This document shows positions 8,392 to 17,595 of a stretch of 39,611 bases of DNA, piece after piece (the stretch's first letter is position 1; each line of letters begins with the position of its first letter). Under the pieces are notes generated by a model. That model saw only the letters and a list, made by a program, of their open reading frames with translations. It did not search any database and had not been told where the DNA came from. The DNA is taken from the NCBI GenBank assembly GCA_027064085.1, contig JAMOQH010000108.1:1-39611 (forward strand). Direction: 5' to 3'. This DNA comes from a bacterium (GTDB lineage: Bacteria; UBP6; JAFGXH01). The position numbers and the translations under genes were made by a program.

Positions 8392-9738
8392 CTAATTTTT
8401 ATCTATTAAAGTAACTGTTTCTATATGATGAGTTTTAGGAAACATATCTACAGGTGTAGTCTCTTTTGGAAAATAACCAAAATCTTTTAAATAATTTAAA
8501 TCTCTAGCGAGAGTTGCAGGATAACAAGAAATATATACTATCTTTTTAGGGGCTACTTTTATAACACTATCCCAAAATTCAATAGTTGCTCCCTTTCTTG
8601 GAGGGTCTAAAACTAAGACATCACATTTATTTCCTTCATCAACCCATTTAGGAAGATTTTTAGTTACATCACCGGCAATAAAGTCAATATTTTCTATTTT
8701 ATTTTTTTGTGCATTTTCAAAAGATTTATCTACAGAGTTTTTATTTATTTCAAACCCTATTACTTTTTTAGCTTTTTTAGCCAAAAATAAAGTTAAACTT
8801 CCCACCCCGGAATAAGTATCAATCACAATATCACTTTTATCTATATTTGCAATTTCTAAAGCTTTGTTGTATAAAACTTCTGTTTGAGCTGGATTAATTT
8901 GGAAAAATGTATCCGGCCCTATATTAAAACTAATATCTGAAATACTAGCAGTAATAGAATCCTTTCCATATAATAGTACATTTGTTTCACCAAGTATTTT
9001 ATTTCCACTAGAATTATTTACATTTAAAATTACTGAAACAATCTTTTTATTAAAGTTTTTAAGGGTTTCAACAAGTTTCTTAACTTCATTAACCCTTTTA
9101 GACTTAGAAACTAAAACAACCATAATTTCATTATTTCCATTTCTAATTACTATATGTTTTAATTTACCTTCTTTTTTAGTTTCATCATAAACAGAGATTT
9201 TATATTTATCTATCCATTCCCTTATTATTTTTAAAATACTATCATTTAAAGATGGTTGAACTATACAACTTTCAATAGGAATAATATCATGAGATCTAAC
9301 AGCATAAAAACCAGTTACAGCCCTACCCTTTACTTTACCAATTGGCACACTAACTTTTGAACGATAATGAAAAATCTCTTTAGCACCTATAGTATCATTT
9401 ACATTTACTTTTACTTTTCCAATTCTTCTTAAAGCAGCTTCAACAACTCCCTTTTTAAATTCAAGTTCTTTTTTATAACTGATATGATGTAATTGGCAAC
9501 CACCACAATTTTTATAATCACACTTAGGTTTAATTCTTTCTGGGGATTCTTTTTTTATCTCAGCAACAACAGCTATAGCCATATTTTTTTTAGCTAAAAC
9601 TTTTATAATTTTAATATCAATTACTTCACCCTTTATAGCTTTCTCAACAAAAATAGTTATACCATCTTTATGTGCAATTCCCTTTCCATCATGGGAAAAG
9701 TCATCAATTTGTAAACTAAAAACATCATTTTTTTTCAT
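8392..9738 (-). CDS. rlmD: 23S rRNA (uracil-5-)-methyltransferase, RumA/RlmD type
   Basis: 448 residues. SAM-dependent methyltransferase that makes 5-methyluridine in 23S rRNA. It has an N-terminal TRAM domain (about 1-60), an iron-sulfur cluster site with Cys73, Cys78, Cys81 and a fourth Cys in PIESC, the SAM site DTYSGVGSLTLFLAKK, the LDPPRKG motif, and the catalytic loop with Cys405. The loop reads SCYPATLARDL, where E. coli RumA has SCNPATLARD. The family also contains tRNA and RlmC enzymes, so the exact U target is not certain. The ATG at 9738 has AGAGGA before it; a TTG 24 bases further upstream is rejected. Confidence 0.87.
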   Translation of the reverse strand: MKKNDVFSLQIDDFSHDGKGIAHKDGITIFVEKAIKGEVIDIKIIKVLAKKNMAIAVVAEIKKESPERIKPKCDYKNCGGCQLHHISYKKELEFKKGVVEAALRRIGKVKVNVNDTIGAKEIFHYRSKVSVPIGKVKGRAVTGFYAVRSHDIIPIESCIVQPSLNDSILKIIREWIDKYKISVYDETKKEGKLKHIVIRNGNNEIMVVLVSKSKRVNEVKKLVETLKNFNKKIVSVILNVNNSSGNKILGETNVLLYGKDSITASISDISFNIGPDTFFQINPAQTEVLYNKALEIANIDKSDIVIDTYSGVGSLTLFLAKKAKKVIGFEINKNSVDKSFENAQKNKIENIDFIAGDVTKNLPKWVDEGNKCDVLVLDPPRKGATIEFWDSVIKVAPKKIVYISCYPATLARDLNYLKDFGYFPKETTPVDMFPKTHHIETVTLIDKN

Positions 9739-9760
9739 ATTTCCTCTCAATAAGCTACTC

Positions 9761-9789
9761 AATATACATTAGTTTTTTAAAGTTATCAA
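9761..9789 (-). promoter_or_regulatory. Probable rlmD promoter
   Basis: Minus strand TTGATA (9789-9784), 17 bases, TATATT (9766-9761). It lies about 25 bases before the rlmD ATG and is back to back with the SCP2 promoter. Confidence 0.6.
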
Positions 9790-9807
9790 TAGAAAATATA
9801 AAATAAC

Positions 9808-9836
9808 TTGACAATACTAAAAAAACTTGTTATCCA
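9808..9836 (+). promoter_or_regulatory. Probable promoter of the SCP2 gene
   Basis: TTGACA (9808-9813), exactly 17 bases, TATCCA (9831-9836). The -35 box is a perfect match. Transcription would begin near 9843, at the edge of the palindromic operator. Confidence 0.6.
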
Positions 9837-9842
9837 TATATT

Positions 9843-9864
9843 AATGAATGAGTATTCATTCATT
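9843..9864. promoter_or_regulatory. FadR-type (TetR family) operator
   Basis: A 22-bp palindrome with 9-bp arms, AATGAATGA and TCATTCATT, around GTAT. Its core (9845-9862) read on the minus strand is TGAATGAATACTCATTCA, a full match to the operator consensus TGAATGAMTANTCATTCA described for the Bacillus subtilis TetR-type FadR, which represses beta-oxidation genes and is released by long-chain acyl-CoA. Placed across the expected transcription start, it would act as a repressor site. No TetR gene is in the window. Confidence 0.7.
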
Positions 9865-9891
9865 TTATTTCTAATTATTAAGGGAGAAATT

Positions 9892-10212
9892 ATGACAGTT
9901 AAGGATTTTTTTGAAAGTAAATTAAGAGAACATTTAAACGATAACGAAGAATTAGTTGAAGATATTGATGCTACTTACCAATTTGATGTAACAGATAATG
10001 GAAGTTGGTTTATTGATTTAACTCAATTCCCTCCAGTAATTAAAGAAGAAGCAGGTGAAGCAGATTGTACCATAGGAATTTCAGAAGATGATTTAATGGC
10101 TATAGCAAATAAAGAATTAGATGGTATGACTGCTTTTATGCAAGGTAAATTAAAAATTGATGGAGATATGGGGCTATCTCTTAAATTACAGCCTATCTTA
10201 GATTTCGACTAA
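9892..10212 (+). CDS. SCP2 sterol-carrier-domain protein
   Basis: 106 residues, a single SCP2 domain with no signal peptide. Family features are the strand-rich start (YQFDVTDNGSWFIDL), the EAGEADCTIGISEDDLMAIANKELDGMTAFMQGKLKIDGDMG region with its typical G-K-L-K-I-x-G-D turn, and a C-terminal LKLQPIL helix. Such stand-alone proteins bind acyl chains, acyl-CoA or other lipids. The FadR-type operator at its promoter supports a role in fatty-acid metabolism. AGGGAG lies before the ATG at 9892; longer in-frame starts such as TTG at 9808 would include the promoter and operator, so they are rejected. Confidence 0.85.
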   Translation: MTVKDFFESKLREHLNDNEELVEDIDATYQFDVTDNGSWFIDLTQFPPVIKEEAGEADCTIGISEDDLMAIANKELDGMTAFMQGKLKIDGDMGLSLKLQPILDFD

Positions 10213-10382
10213 AACCATATTTCTGCTAAATATCAAGATAATTATTAAAGCCGTTAAAAATAATAATTTTAAATTTATCAACAAGAAAAAGATTTAATTG
10301 TTTAAATATGACAATATTTAGAAAGTATTAAGGTACAAAAGAGTGTTTACTTACTATTCACTATTGAAGCTCTGAAAAAATA

Positions 10383-13300
10383 TTACTCATCACAAGCATC
10401 ACCTATTCCATCTCCATCAGAATCTACTTGTTCATTATTTGGATGAAGAGGACAGTTATCTTCCTCATCAGGAATACCATCTCCATCATCATCTGGATCA
10501 CAAGCATCTCCATTACTATCCCCGTCAGTATCTAATTGATTGGGATTAAAAGTAAATTCACAATTATCACTATCATCAGAGACACCATCTCTATCTTCAT
10601 CAGCATCAACCTCTTGACAACTTGCCTCTGAAGTATTTTGCTCACAAATCATCCCCCCATCACAGTGTTCCATTATTCCAGAACCTCTATAATGACAATC
10701 TGTTTCAGGATTGTGTTCACAAAAATATACATTATTTTCATAACAAATGGTATTTGCGTTTTCACCGTTTACGGTACAGTCATTTGCACACACACAAGTT
10801 GCATTTCCTTCTCCATTAATTTCACAAGTCTTTCCTTGCTCACAATAATCACCTGTTTTATACAGAAAACAACCATTTACATTAGTGCAAACTCCAATGC
10901 TTCCATCAGGCATACAAATATTTGGATCCCCTTCGCTACACCCATTATTACAAGCAACACACTCTGCAATTCCATTATTTACTTCACATAATTGACCATT
11001 AGGACAATCAGTAGCCTTAACTGTATTACATGCTCCATAAAGTTCACACTTATCTAAAATACCTATATTATTTTGAGTACAAGAACTTGGAGTAAAATTA
11101 TCAGGATTACATGTATCTTCACAAGGCTCACAAGAAGGCCAACCATAATTCTCTATGCATGATTCATCACTAGCACATACATTCTCAAGCTCTAAATATG
11201 AATAATGACAATGAAATCTTTCATTATAACCATCATCACATCTAAGCAATAAAGTTCCATCTTCTGAACATGAATAGCTATTTTCTTCTCTATTACATTG
11301 ATTTATACATTCACAACTTGCGGTTTGATTTTCTGGATTTTGAGTACAAATAGTTCCCTCATTACAAGTTTCTTTAACTGTCCATAACCAGCAACCATTT
11401 ACATCAGTACAAGATTCAACTTTACCATCAGCTGTACATCTATCAGGTGTAACTCCAGGCTGGCACTCATTTGTATCACAAGCAACACATTGAGGAGTTT
11501 TAGAACCTTCATCACCTATCATTTTGCAATAAGTATTTTCTTCACAAGCAGTTACATTAGGTTTATTACATTCTCCATATAACGAACATGTATCATTTAT
11601 ACCAGATTTATCATCAGAACAAAATGCTGTAAAATTTTCAGGGTCACATTGGTCTTGACAAGACCTACACTCAGGCCAATTATTCTCCATACTTAATTCA
11701 CACCAGCCTTGCATATCATACTCAGTACAATCTTGCCCTGGACTAAAATAAACACATTGATTTTCCCAATCTTTTTGACATCGACCAGCAAAATTACCAT
11801 CATTAGAGCACATATAATTTTCTATCACGCCATTTTCTTCATAATCACAATCATTTTTACATTCACAACTTGCAATATTATTACTTTCAACACATTTTTG
11901 AGATTCAACACAGTTATTTTCAACTAATTTTGCACATCCATGAACTAATTCACATGTTAATAATTTATCTCCACTGCAATGGCTTTCTCCCATAGTACAT
12001 TCAGGAGTACAAGACACACACTCCGGCCCATTATTAGTTACTTGGCATTCACTTCCACTATCACAATCAGTTATCATTTTCTTTGCACACCCACCATATT
12101 GGCTACAGGAACTAAATACTCCAAACCCATCTTCTGTACATGATGCAGTAAAGTTATTACTATCGCATTCTGAAAAACATGATTCACATGTAGCATCATT
12201 ACCAGTTTCAACACACCATTGATTAGATGCACAAGTTAAGTCTTGTGAATATAAACACATATTTGCATTTCTTGCACAACCAATAGCTTTCGTTCCGTCA
12301 TCAGAACAAGCCACACCAACTTCAGTACATTCATTATTACAATCACAAGTTGCAACTATTCCACTTGCATTACAAGTTTCACCTTCTAAACAAGCAATTG
12401 TATTATTTTTATAACATCCATTAACTAAAGCACAAGAATTTGCACCATTCTCATCACAAGTTGCGACAAAAGTATCAGGGTCACATTCATTACAAGACTC
12501 ACAACTATCAGTATTTTCATTACAAGTTTCACCTAAAGCACAAGAAGTTTCTACAAAGTGCAAACATGGAATTTCTGTAGTTGTACTACAAATAGAGAGT
12601 GTAAATTCTCCAGTACATTTCATCTCTCCAGCTGTACATCGATCAACACAACCTTCAACACAGTTAATTTCTTCCGCATTAGCATCACAATGAGTATTTT
12701 CTTGACAATTGTAGGTTTCAGCACTTAAATGATAACACATATCGCTTTCTAAACGACATTCACTATAGCTTGTAAAATCAGAACTACAAGCCTTACCATT
12801 AGTTGGAATGCATTCATCTTGACAATTTAAAACAACACAAGTTCCACCAGCTTCAAGAGGTTTACATCTTTCACCATTAGCACATTCATCTATAATTTTT
12901 TTATAACAGCCATTAGCATCTTCTACACAAGCTGTTATTCTTGAAGAATCTGAATCACAAACAGGATAATCACCTCTTGGGTCACATTCATTTTGTTGAG
13001 AACAATCAACTACACATTCAGCATTTGCATTTAATCTATAACCTTCATCACAAGCACATTGAACTTTTCCATTAGCAATAGAACAAACATGCTTATTGTT
13101 TTCAATACAAGAAACACCATCAACACATAACTCATTTAGAACACAATCACCATTTTCATCAGGATAATATCCATCTTCACATACACAAACATAACCATCT
13201 TGGTTTTCAACACTTAAATTACAAGTTGTTTTATGGTCTGTATTATCTACACATGGGTTAACGGTACAAGCATCAGGAGTATCTACAACACAATCTCCAT

Positions 13301-13835
13301 CATTTTCAAGATCATGATGATATCCATTAACACATTCACTACAATTTGTACCTTCATAATTATCTTCACATGAACAAGAAATCAAGCCATTAATAACATT
13401 ACAAACAGTTTTATGTCCACTAGTACATGAATTTTCACTACAAACTTCATTTGCAACACATTCTCCATTAACTTCATGAAAATTAATAGCACAATAGTCA
13501 CAATTTAATCCTCTGTAACCATCATCACAAGCACATTTAATTTTACCATCTTCAACAGAACATTGTGATTTATGAATATCTGTGCAAGATGTTGCTTTGC
13601 AAACTTCAATTTTAATACATTCATTATTAGAATTACAAAAATCAACATCACCATTACAATCATCATTAGAATTACATTTACCAATAGGTAGTTCACATTT
13701 ACCATTGTTGGTGTTACATACTTCTACCACACTACATTCTTTTTCACATTCTTTAACATCTGGACTAGCAGGACTATCCCCACAAGATATCGTCAAAAAT
13801 GATAAAAATATCAAAAACAACAAAAACTTCCCCAT
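10383..13835 (-). CDS. Giant Cys-rich lipoprotein: EGF-like modules, nested repeats, TSP3 calcium repeats
   Basis: 1150 residues. The signal peptide ends in the lipobox LTISC (Cys18), followed by Gly-Asp. Residues about 30-280 hold EGF-like modules of the [14 protein letters not shown] / [12 protein letters not shown] type. The middle and C-terminal part repeats Cys-rich modules with themes such as CDPxNFTA, NGC, and C-x-C pairs in a longer nested pattern. The last 70 residues are thrombospondin type 3 repeats (DxDGDGIxDxxDNCP, [14 protein letters not shown]), which bind calcium. It is surface or periplasmic, probably heavily disulfide-bonded; similar proteins are frequent in myxobacteria-like bacteria and may serve adhesion. 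Ligand unknown. ATG has AGGAG upstream. Monocistronic. Confidence 0.85.
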   Translation of the reverse strand: MGKFLLFLIFLSFLTISCGDSPASPDVKECEKECSVVEVCNTNNGKCELPIGKCNSNDDCNGDVDFCNSNNECIKIEVCKATSCTDIHKSQCSVEDGKIKCACDDGYRGLNCDYCAINFHEVNGECVANEVCSENSCTSGHKTVCNVINGLISCSCEDNYEGTNCSECVNGYHHDLENDGDCVVDTPDACTVNPCVDNTDHKTTCNLSVENQDGYVCVCEDGYYPDENGDCVLNELCVDGVSCIENNKHVCSIANGKVQCACDEGYRLNANAECVVDCSQQNECDPRGDYPVCDSDSSRITACVEDANGCYKKIIDECANGERCKPLEAGGTCVVLNCQDECIPTNGKACSSDFTSYSECRLESDMCYHLSAETYNCQENTHCDANAEEINCVEGCVDRCTAGEMKCTGEFTLSICSTTTEIPCLHFVETSCALGETCNENTDSCESCNECDPDTFVATCDENGANSCALVNGCYKNNTIACLEGETCNASGIVATCDCNNECTEVGVACSDDGTKAIGCARNANMCLYSQDLTCASNQWCVETGNDATCESCFSECDSNNFTASCTEDGFGVFSSCSQYGGCAKKMITDCDSGSECQVTNNGPECVSCTPECTMGESHCSGDKLLTCELVHGCAKLVENNCVESQKCVESNNIASCECKNDCDYEENGVIENYMCSNDGNFAGRCQKDWENQCVYFSPGQDCTEYDMQGWCELSMENNWPECRSCQDQCDPENFTAFCSDDKSGINDTCSLYGECNKPNVTACEENTYCKMIGDEGSKTPQCVACDTNECQPGVTPDRCTADGKVESCTDVNGCWLWTVKETCNEGTICTQNPENQTASCECINQCNREENSYSCSEDGTLLLRCDDGYNERFHCHYSYLELENVCASDESCIENYGWPSCEPCEDTCNPDNFTPSSCTQNNIGILDKCELYGACNTVKATDCPNGQLCEVNNGIAECVACNNGCSEGDPNICMPDGSIGVCTNVNGCFLYKTGDYCEQGKTCEINGEGNATCVCANDCTVNGENANTICYENNVYFCEHNPETDCHYRGSGIMEHCDGGMICEQNTSEASCQEVDADEDRDGVSDDSDNCEFTFNPNQLDTDGDSNGDACDPDDDGDGIPDEEDNCPLHPNNEQVDSDGDGIGDACDE

Positions 13836-13886
13836 AAAATCTCCTAAATAAATAAATAAAACTCTTTTTAAAAACTAAGCACTATT

Positions 13887-13915
13887 TATATAGCTCTTTT
13901 TCTTAAAAAAGTCAA
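13887..13915 (-). promoter_or_regulatory. Promoter of the Cys-rich lipoprotein gene
   Basis: Minus strand TTGACT (13915-13910), 17 bases, TATATA (13892-13887); the leader to the ATG is about 45 bases. Confidence 0.65.
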
Positions 13916-13941
13916 TCAGTTCACATTATATTTTCCTTTTC

Positions 13942-13970
13942 TTGATTTTTAAATTAATATCAACTATTAT
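13942..13970 (+). promoter_or_regulatory. Promoter of the pilT operon
   Basis: TTGATT (13942-13947), 17 bases, TATTAT (13965-13970), about 25 bases before the pilT ATG. Divergent from the Cys-rich lipoprotein promoter with non-overlapping elements. Confidence 0.6.
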
Positions 13971-13994
13971 GTATTGTAGGCTTTAGGAGTTAAA

Positions 13995-15287
13995 ATGGAT
14001 ATAAATGAAATTTTAAAAAATGCGATTAAGATGGGAGCATCTGATATACATTTAAAAGTTGGTAATAAACCAATTATGAGAATTAATGGATCATTAAAAC
14101 ACATGAATGAATTTCCTAGAATTTCACCTGATTTAATATTAAATATGGGTAATTCAATTATGTCTAAACAACAAAGAGAGCATTACAATAGAACTCACGA
14201 TTTAGATATGGCCTATGGCGTACCTAGCTTAGGAAGATTTAGGGTAAATATCTTTCAACAAAAAGGGGCAATGGGTATGGTTTTAAGAATTATACCATCA
14301 AAAATTAAAACTATAAGAGAATTGTTACTTCCTCCTATATTAGAAAAAATTTCAGAAGAACGAAGAGGATTAATTTTATTAACAGGAACAACGGGTAGTG
14401 GTAAATCAACAACTCTTGCGGCACTCATAGACCAAATAAACTCAACACGAGCCGACAATATTGTTACAATTGAAGACCCTATAGAGTTTTTAATAAGAGA
14501 TAAAAAATCCATAGTTAATCAACGAGAACTAGGTGTAGATACAATTTCATTTGCGAAAGCAATTAAATCAGCTCTTAGACAAGATCCTGATGTTATACTC
14601 GTTGGAGAAATGAGAGATTTTGAAACCATAGAAACAGCTCTTACAGCAGCAGAAACTGGCCACTTAGTTCTTTCAACATTACATACAATTGATGCAAGTG
14701 AAACAGTTAATAGAATTATATCAGTTTTTCCTCCACATCAACAAAAACAAGTTAGATTACAGTTAGCTTCTATTGTAAAAGCAGTTATTTCTCAAAGATT
14801 AGTTCCAACTAAAACTGGTGGTAGGGTTGCTGCGGTTGAAGTAATGGTATCAACCGGTAGAATTAAGGATATGATTGCTGACCCTCAAAGGACAAAAGAA
14901 ATTTCAGATGCAATTGCTGAAGGTCATAATAATTATGGAATGCAAACATTTGACCAATCACTTATGGCTCTTGTTTCTGATGGTACAATCTCGTATGAAG
15001 AAGCTATAAAAAACTCAAGTAATCCAGATGACTTTGCACTTAAATTTAGTGGAGTTGGCGGTAGTAGTGATAGCGGTTGGAAAGATTTTTCAAACAATAG
15101 AAAAGCTCAAACAAATCAAGTTACAGAAAATGTAAATAATTTTATTGATGATGATGTTGAATTAATTGATGACTTTGATGATTTATCTCCAATTGAGGAT
15201 GCTGAATTACTAGATGACATAAAACCTAAAAAACAAGAAAAAAAGAAGAATAAATTTAATTTTAGTAGCATGGATGACTTATTTTAA
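13995..15287 (+). CDS. pilT: Type IV pilus retraction ATPase PilT
   Basis: 430 residues. Hexameric ATPase that powers pilus retraction at the cytoplasmic face. It shows the PilT N-terminal DIHLKVGNKP segment, Walker A GTTGSGKST at 131-139, the Asp box (TIEDPIEF), Walker B (DPDVILVGEMRDFETIETALTAAETGH region) and the His box (STLHT). The length exceeds typical PilT (about 345-370) because of an Asp/Glu-rich tail from about residue 355 ending in a Lys-rich patch and SSMDDLF. PilU is the alternative paralogue; the AIRNLIRE-type retraction motif of classical PilT is not obvious. AGGAG precedes the ATG. First gene of pilT-TPR-dxr. Confidence 0.88.
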   Translation: MDINEILKNAIKMGASDIHLKVGNKPIMRINGSLKHMNEFPRISPDLILNMGNSIMSKQQREHYNRTHDLDMAYGVPSLGRFRVNIFQQKGAMGMVLRIIPSKIKTIRELLLPPILEKISEERRGLILLTGTTGSGKSTTLAALIDQINSTRADNIVTIEDPIEFLIRDKKSIVNQRELGVDTISFAKAIKSALRQDPDVILVGEMRDFETIETALTAAETGHLVLSTLHTIDASETVNRIISVFPPHQQKQVRLQLASIVKAVISQRLVPTKTGGRVAAVEVMVSTGRIKDMIADPQRTKEISDAIAEGHNNYGMQTFDQSLMALVSDGTISYEEAIKNSSNPDDFALKFSGVGGSSDSGWKDFSNNRKAQTNQVTENVNNFIDDDVELIDDFDDLSPIEDAELLDDIKPKKQEKKKNKFNFSSMDDLF

Positions 15288-15297
15288 TGAGAATTAA

Positions 15298-17595
15298 ATG
15301 ATAAAAGAGTTTACAAACTTTAACAACTTAAATATTAATGAAAAATCTGATTTTTCAATATTTTTCAAGAAAAATAAAGTTTATATTTCTAAAAAAAATA
15401 TTTCATTAAATAAATGGCTATATATTTCAAAAATTGAATGTGAAATACTTGATGTATCATTTCCCTATGATTTATCAAGAGGGACAGCTCAATTAAAAAA
15501 TAATAGAACCAAGTTATCTCTTTTAGAAGGATACTTAAAAGAAGAAACCATTAAAGAACTTTTTGAGAATCATCCACAAAAAGATAAATATCAAAATTTA
15601 GAACTTAGCTTCAATAAAGATAGTATTTCAATAAAAGGAATATATAATATTAATGCTAACTTAGATAATTTAAGTTCTAGTGATAATTATCACTTGCCAT
15701 TTTTATTTAAAATTGGTGTTTATATTAAAGAAGATAAATTATTTTTGGTATTACTAGAAGATTATATCTTAGGCACATTACCAAATTTAAGGTATAAATT
15801 CATTCAAGATTTTTTTGATATACCAAATATTAATAATAATAGCTTAAACATATACTCAATAAAAATTTTTCCAACTTTATTAAACGATTTATTTCCTACT
15901 TCAGGATACAAAATTCCAAACTATAAAAGCACTCTCTTTAAAACTTTAGATATAGAAAATGCCATAATAAAATTCTCCCTTGCAGATAGCTTAAATGAAG
16001 ACATCCCACCAATTCCAACCATTAAAGATACACTAGCTACACTAGAAATATATAAAGAAAATGAAGAGCTTTTTTATAAATTATTAAATGATAAAATAAC
16101 TCAAAATGATATATCTCAAATAACTGATATTAAAAACATATCAAAAGACAGAATAAAGCAAAAACTCTTTGTAGAATTTTTAGAAAACTCATTTGCCTCC
16201 ATTGAGACATTAAAAACGCTTAGCGAAAGAAAAATAAATGATGATATAATGCTTGACATAGCAATAAAACTAGCTACTTTTGACTCAAAATATAGATTTG
16301 AAGAAATTATTAATAAATTAATAGTAAAACTAAAAAAAGAAAATAAAAATAATATCCTTGAAATCATTTATATTTATTTGGGTTATTATTATAAAAACAA
16401 TGATAGTAATAAATCAATTTTATATTTTGAAAAACTTTGGAATTTAAATAGAAAATACCACTATATATGGAAAGACTTTTTTAATGAATTAATAAAATAT
16501 GAAAACTATTTTTTAGCAGTTGAAATTGGAGAATTTATTGCTCCTAAAACATCAAATGAAGAATATTTCTGGGAGCATATAGGAGATATTTTTGCTAATA
16601 ATATTAAGGATTATAACAAAGCATTAGAATACTATACAAGGGTGTTAAGAGCTAGCCCCGAATTAATATTTGTAAAACTAAAAATACTTGATTTATATAC
16701 TTTACAAGGAAAACATCTATTTACCATTGATAGATTAAATCAACTATTAGATGAAAATAGAGAAAATTTATTTTTAAAGGTAGAAATAGATAAAAGACTA
16801 GCAAAACTTTGGTATAAAGAGCAACATTTTGAAAGAGCAATATTTCATTTAGAACAAGCATTGAAAGAGCACAAAAACCCTGAGTTATACTATATGGCTT
16901 ATGAATCATCTAAAAAAATGCAAGATGACTTAAGAGCTTTTGAGTATTTAAAATTAGCTTTAAATTATTATGAAAATTATCAAACAGATAAAGATAAACT
17001 GTATTATAAAATTTCTTCTAGTATAGCTAAAATATATCTAGATAGAGGAGAACTACTTAAATCTTATGAATTATTAATAACTATCCCTAAAAACTATCTT
17101 TCTTTAAATATAATAAACATAATAAATAATTTACTGATTTTACTAAATAAAAAAGATGAACTATTTAAATATCAAGAACTCAAAGAGAAGTTAATAAATA
17201 AAAAGGAAAATAAAATAGATTTTTGGGAAAAAGTAATTGATTTATTTAAAAATAAATATTCAGACATAATAAATGAGGCAAAATCTACTCTTAATCTAGC
17301 TCTTATTAGCCCTGAAAATGACGATTTCTTTTATAATTTTGAAGAATTAAAACATATACTTAAAGATAAGGATATATTATATAAAATCATGGAATTATAC
17401 AATAAAAGAGCCAAACTAATTGATGATAAATTAGAAAAGGGAGATTTATATTATAAAATCTTTAAAATTGCTAACTCAATAAACAACAAAGACTTAGCAT
17501 ATAAAACTCTCAAAAAGGGATTAAAAATTTCTCCTACTCATAAGGGTTTAAAACTCATTTATAAAAAGTGGATAGATGGTAAAAAAAGATATTAA
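15298..17595 (+). CDS. Large TPR-repeat protein of unknown function
   Basis: 765 residues, no signal peptide or membrane helix, so probably cytoplasmic. The first third is mixed alpha/beta and not recognised; from about residue 330 to 600 it is built of tetratricopeptide-like helical repeats (for example FWEHIGDIFANNIKDYNKALEYYTRVLRASPEL and the ELYYMAYESSKKMQDDLRAFEYLKLALNYYENY stretch), and another TPR-like pair closes the protein. Strongly Lys/Asn/Ile-rich, as the genome is. It begins 10 bases after pilT and overlaps dxr by 20 bases, so it is co-expressed with pilT; a pilus-related scaffold is a guess only. Confidence 0.7.
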   Translation: MIKEFTNFNNLNINEKSDFSIFFKKNKVYISKKNISLNKWLYISKIECEILDVSFPYDLSRGTAQLKNNRTKLSLLEGYLKEETIKELFENHPQKDKYQNLELSFNKDSISIKGIYNINANLDNLSSSDNYHLPFLFKIGVYIKEDKLFLVLLEDYILGTLPNLRYKFIQDFFDIPNINNNSLNIYSIKIFPTLLNDLFPTSGYKIPNYKSTLFKTLDIENAIIKFSLADSLNEDIPPIPTIKDTLATLEIYKENEELFYKLLNDKITQNDISQITDIKNISKDRIKQKLFVEFLENSFASIETLKTLSERKINDDIMLDIAIKLATFDSKYRFEEIINKLIVKLKKENKNNILEIIYIYLGYYYKNNDSNKSILYFEKLWNLNRKYHYIWKDFFNELIKYENYFLAVEIGEFIAPKTSNEEYFWEHIGDIFANNIKDYNKALEYYTRVLRASPELIFVKLKILDLYTLQGKHLFTIDRLNQLLDENRENLFLKVEIDKRLAKLWYKEQHFERAIFHLEQALKEHKNPELYYMAYESSKKMQDDLRAFEYLKLALNYYENYQTDKDKLYYKISSSIAKIYLDRGELLKSYELLITIPKNYLSLNIINIINNLLILLNKKDELFKYQELKEKLINKKENKIDFWEKVIDLFKNKYSDIINEAKSTLNLALISPENDDFFYNFEELKHILKDKDILYKIMELYNKRAKLIDDKLEKGDLYYKIFKIANSINNKDLAYKTLKKGLKISPTHKGLKLIYKKWIDGKKRY

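Noticed and set aside
9808-9891. Longer SCP2 protein starting at TTG 9808
   Set aside because: It would translate the -35 box, the -10 box and the operator; the ATG at 9892 has a good ribosome-binding site and gives the normal domain length.
10622-10991. Open frames on the plus strand inside the Cys-rich lipoprotein gene
   Set aside because: They are His/Ser/Thr/Ile-rich antisense products of a Cys-rich coding sequence, without ribosome-binding sites or recognisable domains.
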